DNA from: Nigrospora sphaerica
Lineage: Eukaryota > Ascomycota > Sordariomycetes > Amphisphaeriales > Apiosporaceae
Direction of reading: 5' to 3'
Assembly: GCA_018287875.1 (NCBI GenBank)
Contig: JAGVVL010000015.1
Coordinates: 2,480,001-2,544,000 of the forward strand
DNA length: 64,000 nt
Shown: positions 35,710 through 47,334 of the stretch, piece by piece
Position numbering within the stretch: the first letter of the stretch is position 1
Layout: every line of letters begins with the position of its first letter
Notes under the pieces: generated by a model
What the model saw: only the letters and a program-made list of their open reading frames with translations
What the model was told of the DNA's origin: nothing
The model's database searches: none
Program-made: the position numbers and the translations under genes

Positions 35710-38438
35710 AGCAAGGGGAGCAGAGGACGGCAGAGCGGCTATGGCCCGGACGGAACATTTGCTGATGACGCATCACGAAAAATGGATCATGCATGACAAA
35801 AAGGGGAACGGAAGATGATGAATTATACCAGGTCCCAGAAGGACCGAAATCATACATACCTAATTGCACCTCGATCCGAGGTATACTTTTTTCGCAGTCA
35901 CAAGTGGCTGCGAGGCGGCAATTTCTATAGGGGATGGCTCGATAGACAATAGATGCTTGGATGACCTCAATGAAGCAGCTTTATCAGCGACCGGATAGGC
36001 CGGGTTGGGTCACGGGCCCGATGAAGCCCGAACTGAAGTGTCACATGACGACATCGCTCCGGGTGCTGCGCGACGCTCGTGCGTGCCGCTACCGCTTGGG
36101 AGCAACCGGCCATTACGCCCTTGCCTGGTGAAATAGTAGGGCAGCCAAAGACTTCCTTTGTGATATACGTCAGGCCTGTAGAGGAAGTCTTCAGCAATGC
36201 TGTGGCCACGGTACGAGGCCGCGAAGGCCTTTTTGGGCACTATCGCCACGTCGACTCGCTAGCAGCACTTGTTGAGGCTCCAGAGGAGAAGCTCTTTTGG
36301 CATCCTGCACAAATGCCGGGGCCCGACGATCTGGTACGGGGCCAAGTCCAAGAGATAGGCAAGTAAACGAGGTACTTGAGCAGTGAAGCCATCGGCCAGT
36401 TTGTACGGGGAGGGGGAGATCAGTATCCGGCGATTCACTTCGCCGCTGACCTGCTTGGCCCGCACGAGAGCCCTCTAAACGGGTGGCTCGGATGAGGCAA
36501 GCACGTGAGCCCATGGAAGCCGGGGTTTGTTGGACGTGGGGAACGGTTGAGGGGCCATCAGCGGCGGGTACGGCGGGTCCAACGGCTGACGGTTGTCCGC
36601 ATGGGCGGTTTTTGACCTTGAGGGACGAGAGGAAGAAGGGTGGTGGTTTGTTGCGGCAGGCTTACGGGCTGACTAGGTCACTAGGTACGTTACCTAGGCC
36701 CTAGTACCGAGCCACCCCCCCCCCCCACGCCGGCACTTGGGAGAGGTAGAGGGAGGTAGTAGTCAGAGCGGGTGGTATTTGCCCGTTCCCAAAGGCGTGG
36801 TTGAGATGGGGCATGCATGCATTCATGGATCGGGCGTTGCTAGAGGCCGCAGTGGGCTATCTGTTTCTAGAATCCGCATACTTAAATTAGTACGTATTAC
36901 TCAATAGGAGTACCTTGCCCTGCTAGCCTTAATGAAGCTCAGCAATGCACCTTCACCTTGTCAACTTTTCTGTTAACTTTAAACATAACCTGGGTACGAT
37001 CTAGGATAGGTACTGCTTTCACGGATGGCAGCTTTATTTGTACCTATTTGGGTCGGCTGCCTGAGGTTACATCCCATCCCCGTCTTACATACTTAACTTG
37101 GCCCTCCATTCCAGGTAGGTAAGCAAGCATGGTAAGGTAGACTCCAATTGGACGGGCAGCCTTGTATCCTCCTATTTGCCAACCTCCTAAGTTTATACTA
37201 TATATCTAACTTGTATCGCATCCATGTTATTGCGCTGAGTATGCGGTGCCCAGCCTTCTATGGATTCTTTTCCGAGATCTGTCCAGTGGGGGTTGAGGCG
37301 CCTGGACTTCAAGGCTGAGGCCAGCCCGTTTTCTGAACAGCATCCCCCTGGGGAGGGGGTCTCCAGGGGCAGCTGAAGCCTTTACGTTCAACGAAACCGA
37401 GTGGGCGCCAAGACGCAATTGCGGCCGGTGGTCTGCCCCAGAAAGGGATGTGGCAAGACGGCGCGTGGGATGGATGCGATTCCTTGCCTGCCGCGGGTTT
37501 TTAGCCTCCGGGATGGGATCCGCGAATGCGGCGGGGGTTCGGGCCAGCAGGGGCACATGGGACACGACAGACAGGCAGCGGGTAGGAATCGGGCAGCCTG
37601 GCAGATAGGAGGCAGGGGAGTACATGTAGATAGGTACGTCATTTGTACCTAGATAAGACTTGCCACAAAACAGGACACGTACAAAGAGGACGTGGTAGAG
37701 CGCCCAGACCTGGAGGGGACTTGGAGTCAAGGGCAGGGAAGTCAAGAGAAGGGCAGAATAGGTAATGGGTAGGCTTGCCCAATTAATAATCCAAAGACCC
37801 TCCTTGGAAGGGGTTGCCGGTTACGACGGCGTGTGCGCGCCAAGACGGGCAACATTTGAACCGGGGACGGCGGAATGTCGCCGAATTTTCCTCGGCGGCA
37901 ACAGAGGCTACTACGTACAACACAAACAAAAGATGGCACGGGATGGAATCGCCTTGGGAACTTGATGCATTCCTACTTTACTCCAGCATCCATCCATCAT
38001 CTATCAGTCCACCTTTCGACATCACCCACAACCCACTATTTCTTTCCCTTCCCCCTCCCCCTCCCCAGACCCAACCTTTAGGTTCCATTTTGTTGCACTA
38101 CCAGCTGGACGGCCCGAGCGCATCGGTGCACGCCCGTCCCTCTTTTCATAACTTACCATCACGTCAGCGGCATAAGTGCCCGACTTGTGTACGGATCACG
38201 GACTGTCCAGAAGCCGGGCACCTAGACGGTGTCCGCCACGGATTGTGCCGCCCAGCGCAACGACCCTCCCTGCACGGCATCGTCCACGACCGCATTGCCC
38301 TCCCACAGCTTCCATCTGCATTCAACCCCGTCGCGCTTGGGCTGTCTCTCTCCCCTATCTTCCCCCTCGCTCCCGTGCCTTCGAATTGCGCTGCCGTCGT
38401 TGCGGGCCGCCTGCTAGCCACACCACGCGGACTCAAAC
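35710..38438. other. Intergenic region with AT-richer patch
   Basis: A span of 2.7 kb between dolichol kinase and the Zn2Cys6 regulator. The part at about 36850-37240 is clearly richer in A and T than its surroundings and contains several TACCTA/TAGGTA words. A C13-type run lies near 36714-36726. A possible gene relic at 36010-36465 is listed separately. The 400 nt before the regulator start are C/T-rich, as expected of a fungal promoter and leader. Confidence 0.5.
36010..36465 (-). pseudogene. Possible relic: minus-strand frame open except for one TAG
   Basis: One minus-strand frame runs about 150 codons with a single TAG near 36259. Its content (LLAYLLDLAPYQIVG, then FLYRPDVYHKGSLWLPYYF) looks protein-like, but I recognise no family. 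A plus-strand frame over the same bases (36079-36366) is also open, so this may be chance. There is no ATG near the start and no clear splice site that would remove the TAG. Confidence 0.2.
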
Positions 38439-40828
38439 ATGTCGTCGTCGGCCTCGGCGGGGAAGTCACCCCGGATCCTGTAAGTGGGCAAACAAACCCC
38501 TCCGCCCATGGGCACCCGCTCCGCACCTGCACAACCCGTACTAAGGCTTCGGCCGCTCAGAGCATGTGTCCTCTGCCAAGTAAGCGAACCTGCCCGCCCC
38601 GGGCTCTCCCAGGCTCAGCATCAGACCCTGACTCGTCGTGACAGCACAGAAAAATCAAATGTGATCGCAACACGCCGTGTTCCAACTGCGTCAAGGTACC
38701 GCCCATCTGCCACTCTCTCGGCCCTGGTACGCCACCTCTAACCGTCCGGGGCGTAGGCGGGCGTGAGCTGCACCCCCAGTACGCCGGCACCCGCTCGAAA
38801 GAGACGGAGACCCAATCACGACCTGCAGCAGCGGCTCGCCCGGTGCGAAGAGCTTCTGCAGGAATATGCCACCGCTAAGCCTGCGGGCACTCCCAGTGAG
38901 ACGACGGGCAACAGCCCGCCCAGCCAGCCGTCCCTGCTGCCGGGCAAACTCCTCCGAGGGAACAGCGGCGGCGTCCAGTTCATGGATAGCTACCTGTGGG
39001 CCAACGTCTACGATGAGGTGAGCCCCCTTTGTTGGCCGGCCTTTCTGGGCCCTTGGCTCACCCGCCGGCACAGCTTCGAGGCATGCGTGAAATTATAGAT
39101 GAAGACGGCAAGGACGATGAAAGCTGCAGTACGCCAGCGGATTACTCCACGCCCGACCTAAATACCGCTCTCCTGTTTTCCGACAGCGCGGACTGCACCA
39201 CGGAAGATATGCATCCAGAGCCGGCGCAGATCCTCGGGCTGTGGCAGATCTTTATTGACAGGGTCAACCCGATAACCCGTATCGTTCACGTGCCTACGCT
39301 CCAGCCCCTGGTGGCTGCGGCGGCGACAGACCGCAGGAGCCTGGAGAAGAAGAAGGAGGCCTTGTTGTTTGCCATTTACACGTTTTCCACCGTCGCTCTT
39401 TCGGAAAACGAATGCATTACATTGCTCCGCTGTTCGCGAACTGACGCCTTCAATCGCTTCTCCAAGGCCTGCCGCATGGCCTTCATGCGCGTAGGGATCC
39501 TGCAAAGATACGATATGGTGGTGCTGCAAGCCCTCGTGCTTTACCAAGTGAGCCCTCCGACCCGGTTGACCACGCCCGCATCCATGGCATACGCTGACGC
39601 CTTGGCTCCGTAGGTCTCGCTCTCGGGCCGGTACGACCGGCATGCTGCGTGGATTTTGAACGGCGTCATTGTGAGGATTGCGCAGAAGATGGGGCTGCAC
39701 AGGGACGGCCAGACGTTAGGCCTGTCCCCCTTTGAGACGGAAATGCGCCGGAGGCTCTGGTGGCAGATCGTGCTGCTCGACGGCATCTATGCGTTGATGT
39801 CGGGCCTCGGCCAGTCCATGATCCCCCGCTCGTGGGACACCAAGGAGCCGAGCAACATCAACGACAACGACATGTCGCCGGGCATGAGCAAGATCGAAGC
39901 GCGCGAGGGGCCGACGGATATGGTCTACTGTCTGCTGTGCTACGAGATCGCCAAGCTGCTGGTCGAATCGCCTGGCCTAGATTTGGTCATATTCCAGAAC
40001 GATATGGGGCGAGGCGAACCGCCCAGCGAGGCCGACGTGGCGACGGCGCGCAAGCGCGTCGACGACCTGGACGCCAAGCTGGCGGAAATCCTCGAGAAGC
40101 ACTGCGACGTCACCATGGGCCCGGTGCACGAACTGGCCATAGAGACGCGGATCGAGATGGTGAGCAAGATCCGGGACCTGATCTGCCTGCCAAGCGAACA
40201 GCCGGAGTGGCAGATGGAGATCAAGACACCCAAGGACAACCTGTTCAAGGTTTCGGTGACAACGGGCGAACACAGCCTGCGGCTGTACCGGCACATGGAA
40301 CAGCGCGGGTGCTTCCTTTGGATCGTCCTGTCGCACTTCCCCGCCGAGATATTCCAGTTCATGGTCAGCCAGCTGGGGACGCGGACGAGCGGGGCGCTCG
40401 TGGATCGAGCGTGGCGGGTGCTCGAGGATATCTACCGCTACCACGACGAGCTGTACAACCTCTCAATGAGGTCATCGGCCGACTTGGCCCTGCTCGTGCT
40501 CCGGGCGTGGCGGGCCCGCGAGCCGGCGCTGCGGCAGGCGACGGGCATGCCCGTGGAGACGCCCTATTTTGTCAGCCGGATCGAGGGACTGCTGGGGGTC
40601 GAGGAGAGAAAGAAGGAAAAGCAGGGGACGCAAAGGACGACGCCGCAGGCCATGGGCGCCGACATGATGGCGACGGGCAGCACTGGCGACATGCGCTGGG
40701 ACCAGCTCATCGGCTACGTGGACTCGTCGACGGCGATGAACTGGGACATGTTTGGGACCCCGGTGACGGACATGGGCTACGGCGATGCAGGCATGGGCAT
40801 AAACATGGACATGAACGGCTGGCTATAA
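38439..40828 (+). CDS. Zn2Cys6 fungal-specific transcription factor (6 exons)
   Basis: Exons are 38439-38479, 38546-38579, 38645-38695, 38757-39017, 39074-39547 and 39614-40828; introns are 56-66 nt. The product is 691 residues. The binuclear zinc cluster has C21, C24, C31, C37, C40 and C47, the canonical CX2CX6CX5CX2CX6C spacing, and is assembled from four exons, one only 34 nt long. A basic linker (RKRRRP) and a short heptad-like helix (QQRLARCEELLQEY) follow, suggesting dimerisation. The fungal-specific regulatory domain covers roughly residues 160-520, with GRYDRHAAWILNG, RIAQKMGLHRDG and RRRLWWQI as its typical landmarks. The C-terminal tail is Met/Gly/Asp-rich. It is a nuclear regulator of unknown target. 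The efflux pump gene 1.4 kb downstream on the same strand is a plausible target. All exon joins keep frame and fit the family. Confidence 0.93.
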
Positions 40829-42243
40829 AGAGGTTGTAGGGCGGCGGAGTGCGGCGCAGTGGTTTACGGTTCTTTGTCATCAATCCCACCTCTGGTGATA
40901 GATTTGCGTGTTGCGGAGTTCGGGGGCTGTTTCAACACTGGGCATCTTTTTCGCAGGCTAGGCATTCGGAAACTGGACCAGGTGCTTGCTCTGGCGTGCT
41001 TTCCCTCTATCATTTGCGCTTCCTGTCTGCTTCTCTCTCTCTCTCTATCCCTCTCCCCTCTCTGCTTCCTGCGGCATGCCTGACGTCCCGTCCCACGGGT
41101 AGTTGATTACTTCCTTATAGAAGGCGAATTGGATGCGGGTTAGCACACGTCCCATTCTTGGCTAGCCCATGCCCCTCTCTCCCCCACCCCCTTTCCTTTT
41201 TTTTTCTGCCGTCCAACTTCCTCCATCGTTCTGTGGTGACTGGGGGGTCTAAAAAGGGCCAGAACATGCTCGTTCCGAGTCATGGCGTGGAGCCGCATTC
41301 GCATCTTGCGTCGGACAGCGGACCTCGGCAAATGCCGACTGTGTGGGTGACAGGCTAGGCGGCCTGATAGACGGCCTGTGGCGGCGGACGTGCCTGCTGC
41401 CCGTCCATTCAACAAGACGGGGGTTGCACGCGGTTTGCATCGATGACAAGCATATACTGCCATCGAAAACCGTGCGGTAGGGGAAAAAGAAGCGCATCTG
41501 GCGCGGCTAGCAGATCCGAAAATGCGGCGGGCTGGCCTTCGGGCTTTACACATGTCCGAAAGGTGGTGGGCCGCTTTCCCTTTCTCACTCTCTCGCTTTC
41601 AATCTTCCTATGCGTCAGGGCCATTCGGCCCCGAACTTGGGCATTCCTGGCCCCCCTCCCCTACACGGGCCAATTTGCCCGGTCTGCTTACGGGACCTGG
41701 GCCCAGCAGGAACGAAGCTACGGCGTCTCAAAAGAGAAGTCCGACGCATCGCAGGGCAAAGGGACGGTGGTCAGAAACGGCCGAGTGTGCATCATTTCGG
41801 TACTCTTTCTTGTCCGTGCCTGCTCGTGGTCCGGGTTGGCTGACGGCTTTAAATCTGAGGTATACGGGGGAGAGCTCATTGTGCAACACTGATAAAAAGC
41901 AACCGCCTGCTGCCTCTATATTCGGGGAGGGGGGTATCAAATCTACCCAACACAGCAGGAGCGACTCACACTTCAGCAACCGCGGCTGATAGAACTTTCC
42001 TTCCCGTCTCCTTGCCGCATCCAACAAATCATTACACATTCTTGCCGTCGGTTTGAGAGCAAACGGTATTTCCCTGGACGTTTCCGCCTCGTCTGCCTTC
42101 GTCCACCCCGTTTTCGGTACTCCCCGGCCAGTTGATCGGAGAGCGCCCGGGTAGTGCCTTCCCCCCTCGCCGCGCGCGAGAGCCTTAAGGTTTGCCCAGC
42201 CAGCCCAAACCAGGCTTGACTCTTCTTGGTGATCGTGGCAGCC
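40829..42243. promoter_or_regulatory. Region between the Zn2Cys6 regulator and the efflux pump
   Basis: Contains the 3' end of the regulator and the promoter of the pump. A CT-rich microsatellite-like tract lies at about 41031-41062. A CCAAT word is at 41668-41672 and AT-richer DNA at about 41885-41900. The 300 nt before the pump ATG are pyrimidine-rich. I cannot identify a CGG-type site for the neighbouring regulator with confidence. Confidence 0.45.
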
Positions 42244-44209
42244 ATGCTGTTCCGGAAAGCGAACCACGGCCCTCTTGGCGCCGCCGATGCCGCTCCCACG
42301 CCAGCTCCCGGCCAGGACGCCGGCTCGACGGCGCCGGAAAAGGAGCAGACACGCCCTGCCACCGCCGTCGACGATGACAAGGCCGACTCCGCCGTCGACG
42401 GCGGCCGCCTCGCCGCCGCCGTCTCCAAGGCCTCGTCCCACCACGAGTACCCTACCGGCCTCCGCTTGGCCTTTCTGCTCATTTCCGTCTTCGCCGCCAT
42501 GTTCCTCGTCGCCCTCGACCGGTTGATCATTTCCACCGTGCGTTTCCTCCCACTCTCACCTCCCTCGCCCTGGCGCGCCCAGCTCCCTTCCCCTCGGTAG
42601 CTAACCGCGCCCTCTAGGCCATCCCGCGCATCACGGACGAGTTCCATAGCCTGCCCGATGTCGGCTGGTACGGCAGCGCCTACCTGCTCACCCAGTGCTC
42701 CTTCCAGTTGCTGTTCGGCAAGCTGTACAGCTTCTTCTCCATCAAGGGCATCTTTCTGTTCACGGTTGTGCTGTTCGAGGTGGGCTCTGCCATCTGTGGC
42801 GCGGCCCCGAGCTCCGTCGTCTTCATCGTCGGGCGCGCCGTCGCCGGCGTCGGCGGCGCCGGCATCACCTCGGGCGTCCTCATCATTATCGTCTACGCCG
42901 TACCGCTGGAGAAGAGGCCCCTGTACCAGGGCCTGTTCGGCGCCGTCTTCGGCCTCGCCTCGGTCGTCGGTCCCCTGGTGGGCGGCGCCTTCACGTCAGG
43001 CGTCTCTTGGCGGTGGTGCTTCTACATCAACCTCCCCATCGGCGGCGTCGCCTTCCTCATTGTCGCCCTGCTGCTGACCATCCCCGACCGCAAGGAGGTC
43101 AACCTGCCCATGACGGCCAAGCTGGCGCAGCTGGACGCCCTCGGTACCTTCTTCCTCATCCCCGGCGTCGTCTGCCTCCTGCTGGCTCTCCAGTGGGGCG
43201 GGCTGGAGTACGCGTGGAACAACGCGCGCATCATAGCCCTGCTGGTCCTGGGCGTCTTGTTGATGATGAGCTTCATGCTCGTCCAGATCTACATGCCCAA
43301 AACGGCGACCATCGCCCCGAGAATATTCAAGCAGCGTAGCATACTCGCCGGCTTCTGGGCCACCATCTGCCTCGGCGCCCAGATGATGATCTTCGGTTCG
43401 TCTCCTCCCCGGGTCATTGTTGGTGCTGCTTCGCTGACTGGCAATTAGTTTACTTCCTTCCCATCTGGTTCCAGGCCATCAAGGGAGCCTCGGCTGTGGA
43501 TTCTGGTATCCGCCTGATCCCCTTGACGCTCTCCATGGTGATCGCCTCCATAGCGAACGGCATATTCGTATCCAAAATCGGGTACTACACGCCGAGCATG
43601 ATTGTCGGCACTTGCCTCATGTGTGTCGGTGCGGGCCTCCTCACGACCCTGCAGCTGGACACGGCCCAGCCCAAATGGATCGGCTACCAGATCCTCTACG
43701 GCTTCGGTTTGGGCATGACGTTCCAGGCGCCGAACCTAGCCGCGCAGACGGTGCTCCCCACCAAAGACGTGCCCATCGGCACCTCGTTGATGTTCTTCAG
43801 CCAGCTTCTCGGCGGCGCCATTTTCATCTCGGTGGGCCAGAACGTGCTGAACAACGAGCTGGTCAAGCGCCTGACGGGCCTGCCCGGCTTCGACCCTAGC
43901 CTGATTACCAAGAGCGGCGCTACTAGTCTCAGCAGTTCGCTGCCCGACAACGTCCGCGAGCCCGTGCTGCTCCGGTACAACGAGGCGCTGCGGACCGTCT
44001 TTCATGTGGGCCTCATCTTGGCCTGCTTCATCATGCTCGGCTCGGCGGCCATGGAGTTCCGGAGCGTCAAGAAGAACGCGCCCAAGGAGGTAGCCGACGC
44101 CGAGGCGGGGGTTGGCAAGTCGGCCGAGAAGGCAAACGAGGCGAACGAGAGCGGCAAGTCGGACGCCGACGTGGAAGCCGATCCCAAGCAAGAGGCCACA
44201 AAAGCATGA
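42244..44209 (+). CDS. MFS drug:H+ antiporter, DHA2 (14-span) family
   Basis: Exons are 42244-42537, 42618-43395 and 43449-44209. Introns are 80 nt (GTGCGT donor) and 53 nt (GTTCGT donor, weak). The product is 610 residues. A hydrophilic N-terminus of about 70 residues precedes the first span, [17 protein letters not shown], the usual DHA2 opening. [20 protein letters not shown] and GKLY form the loop 2-3 motif. The antiporter motif C reads [14 protein letters not shown], followed by the DHA2 hallmark [13 protein letters not shown]. Fourteen hydrophobic spans are plausible. The C-terminal tail is charged (Lys/Glu/Ala-rich) and cytosolic. Pumps of this group, for example the HC-toxin pump TOXA, export drugs or the fungus's own metabolites across the plasma membrane using the proton gradient. 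The substrate here is unknown. It follows a Zn2Cys6 regulator on the same strand. Confidence 0.93.
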
Positions 44210-47100
44210 ATGATCGTTACCGGGTCGATGGGATAGACGAAGAGAAGAAGAGTCCATGGTATGATTGGCACAGAGAGATACCCCCTAGTCTTGATCGCAT
44301 TTACTACAATAATGTTTACAAAATAAACAAAATTAAACGCATGGCTCCTACGAAAAATAATAAGCCCATGCCATCTCAAGACTGCTCCGCCAATCACTGT
44401 GACGTCGCCTACTCGCGAAAGGATGGTCGAAGACTGGGGAAGGGATTGGCTAGTAATGGAAATATCAAAAAGGCATGAGCAGCGTTGGCGTACGTAAAGC
44501 CGGGCCGCTTCTTCGGAAAACGGCAGGAAAAGAGGCCCCTTCGGTTCTGCAGGCAGCCTCTATCGCCACGGTAACGCATCTTCTTCCCGCCCACTGTTCT
44601 CCGTCCAGGGCCCGCGCTGCCTCCCGATAGGCAAAAGACGACTCTCTCTCAACGAAACAAGTCGTAGACGGGGGGGAGATGGCGTGCCACGACACTGTCC
44701 TTGTCCCGTCCTCCGCCCCCCCCCCCACCTTCTCTCGCCTTTTATAATCATCTAGATAAACTCCTTCTCCGCACAAAGAAAAAGTGCGGATTCCCAAACT
44801 CGGCCTTTCCCTTCCTCTGGGTTCTGCCGGGCAGTGAAGTGTACCGTCCGGCCCAGTTCCCTTACCTACGTCCCCCCTACGTCTCCCATCCGCGGCAGCG
44901 GCGGCAGTACCGGGTTCGCATTCGTCGAAGCCGGACGTAAGCCTGTTAACAAACAGAGCGGGAACAAAATACCCGGAAACCCCTACGCGCCGCCTCCGTT
45001 CTTGTCCCGCCAGGAACGGGCGAAAGGAAAAGTAAAACCCGTGCGCCCGCCTCCTACTGCAACCGCCGTCCATGTTCCCCTTCGGACCCGAAAGCCCGCG
45101 ACGGGCTCGCGCATGGCGGCGGCGAGCGCAAGACGCCCCGGGTCCGCGGGGGCCGGGCACCGTTGTCGTTGTTTGCGGCGCGGCCGCACCCCGATGAACC
45201 CCCGCTCCCTTGGGCGGGCGGGCGGTGGCGGCAGCAGCGGTAGGGGGGCCTCGGGCGCGTCTGCGTACGTGCACCTCCCGCGGTCTGTGACCAGCGCCGG
45301 CCGATGGCACCGCCGGCTGCGGCTGCTACGCCGCGTGGTAACGGCGCCGGCGCTGGGGCGGCGGTGCGCGGGGGGGACTACGACCACCCCGACGGCAGGC
45401 GGCGGCGGCGGCGGCGTGGGTCGTCACCACGGGCTACGACGGCCACGACGACGACGACGACGACGACGATGACGGCGACGGCTACGACGATGGCGACGAC
45501 AACGATGGCGACGGCGGCGCCTCCAGGTTACGGCGCTGGGTCGCGTTCCTAGCGACGGGCTGGGACGACGGGGTGGCGCGATGGCGCGGCATCGTCGGGC
45601 GGGCCCGGGTCGCGGGCTGGATGCCGAGGAACCCAGAAAGAGGTTGGTGGCGCAGCATGGCGCAGACCGGGCGAGCGCCTTCGCCTCGAAAACGCACCAC
45701 AAGGGCTTTCAAGCCCGACGGTTCCCCCACCGGCGCGCGCTTGCTTTCGGGAGAGCCGTCCGTTCCTGCTGTGGCTCCCGGGGGTGGCGTCGGCTTCCGT
45801 GTACCGAGGATGCATCGTCGTTGGCATCGAGGTCCCGGGCCTTCCGGCCGGGGCATCGATCCCTTCGTTACAGGGCCGGGGCCGAGAAAGGGAGGAAAAG
45901 CGAGGCGGGCTTTTGTCTTTTTGCACGACCCTTCTCTCCGATGGCCGTTGCGGCGGCGCGCGCGCATCCTCTCAGCACCGGGAAAAGGGCGCGATTTGCC
46001 CGATCGTGCGTTTTGCGGAGCCATCGGGGGATTAGGGGGGGAAGCAGGTAAGGCGGCCGACCGGTTCCATCCCCTGCTCCCGCTTCGGGGGGAGAGACCC
46101 AAGCCCGTCGTATCGTCGGCCCCACGCTCATCCCCCATCCGGCATGATCCTGCCAAGGGGCGGACGTGGGTGATTTCCTTAGCGCCTCCATTAGGTATTC
46201 TTGGGGCGCCTTTTCCCTTCGGAGGGACCCTCTCCATACCCACAAACTCGACCGGGGGTGTGAGTGGTGGGTTTTGGGAGGTCGCACAAGGACGACGCTG
46301 AACAGGGAGTGCGACAAGAAAAAGGACGGGACAGGGACCCGACTTCTCTTCGCCGGGCGCCCCGTTGGAGAAAAGAAACAAGGAGAACGGAGACGGGGAA
46401 CAGGACGGCCCTTTAGAGCGCCACGCTCGCCTTCAATGGCCCGGCCCGCGCATGGCCGTCTTTTTTCCCCTCGCGCGTCCCTGGCCGACGATAAATAGGC
46501 GGCCGGGCGCTCGGCCTTGGCTCCCTGGCACTGAGCGGCCCGTGACCTAGTGGCTGAGCCCAGCACGTTGCATCCCCTATTTCCCGGTCCGCTTTTCGCG
46601 CCCTGCTTTTCCAGTTTTCCCCTGACCCGGGACGACGCGAAACGGCGCAGAAAGGCCCAACGATTTCCTTGGTTCCCCGAACGAGGCACCGCTGGCCGTG
46701 GTCTGAGGGGCATCGATCGCTGTAAATTAGGTAGTTGGAGCGAAGGGGCGAACGAAGTGGGCGGCCGACGCTTGGCTATTGCCTTTTACCTCGCGTACCC
46801 TCCGTACCTCGCGTGTGACGCCCTCTCTGTCGCTTCTTTCCCCTTCTGCTACCCAACTCGCCCATACCGACCGGCATTCACTCGTTTTCGTTGCCCTCGC
46901 CATTCGCTCGTTACACCCGCCTTTTGCGGCGCGCCCACGCTCTCTTTAATATCCCAAGTCCGTCCGCAAAGGCCCTCCCGGATCCAGAAAGATAGACATA
47001 GGTGCAGGCAGAAAGAACGGGACGGAGGGATCCGGAAGGAAAGGACACAGGAAGAAAAAGAAAAAGAAACAAGAAGGAGAAAAGAAAAAGCCGGGCAACC
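44210..47100. other. Very GC-rich intergenic region with overlapping random frames
   Basis: After an AT-rich patch just past the pump gene (about 44280-44350, probably its 3' end), the sequence becomes very GC-rich. Long frames are open on both strands at once (for example 45482-46381 minus and 45573-46301 plus). None has a motif, and their composition (Arg, Pro, Gly, Ala) is what stop-poor GC-rich DNA gives. A GAC array lies at 45445-45519. The last 100 nt before 47101 are almost pure purine, mainly GA and AAG runs, and probably form the leader of the small gene. Confidence 0.5.
45445..45519 (+). repeat. ACG/GAC trinucleotide array
   Basis: Eight uninterrupted ACG units at 45445-45469, followed by degenerate GAC/GGC/GAT triplets. 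It lies in intergenic GC-rich DNA. Confidence 0.85.
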
Positions 47101-47334
47101 ATGTCTGACACTCCCGACGACGTCTCAGCGCACGGTGGGGGCCACGCCGGCTTCTGGATGTTCACGTACGTGCTAGTCGTCATCGTCATCCCCAGCTTCT
47201 TCATATTGGTGGCCTTCGCCACCTCGATACGGGGGTGTCAACGCCGCCGCCGGGCCCTTGCCGACCCCGAAAAGACCGCCGCCCCGTCCGGGGGCGCCTC
47301 GAATCCGGTTCCGAATCCCCTCCACGCCGGGTAA
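47101..47334 (+). CDS. Small single-span membrane protein (77 aa), unknown function
   Basis: An intron-free frame with ATG in good context (CAACCATGTC). The first 17 residues are hydrophilic with GGGHAGFW just before one strong hydrophobic span (about residues 18-42, FWMFTYVLVVIVIPSFFILV). A basic stretch (RGCQRRRR) follows at once, which by the positive-inside rule puts the C-terminus in the cytosol. The rest is Pro/Ala/Gly-rich. The purine-rich leader before the ATG resembles fungal leaders. I recognise no family. The clean membrane span and charge pattern make it more credible than other short frames nearby. Confidence 0.5.
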   Translation: MSDTPDDVSAHGGGHAGFWMFTYVLVVIVIPSFFILVAFATSIRGCQRRRRALADPEKTAAPSGGASNPVPNPLHAG

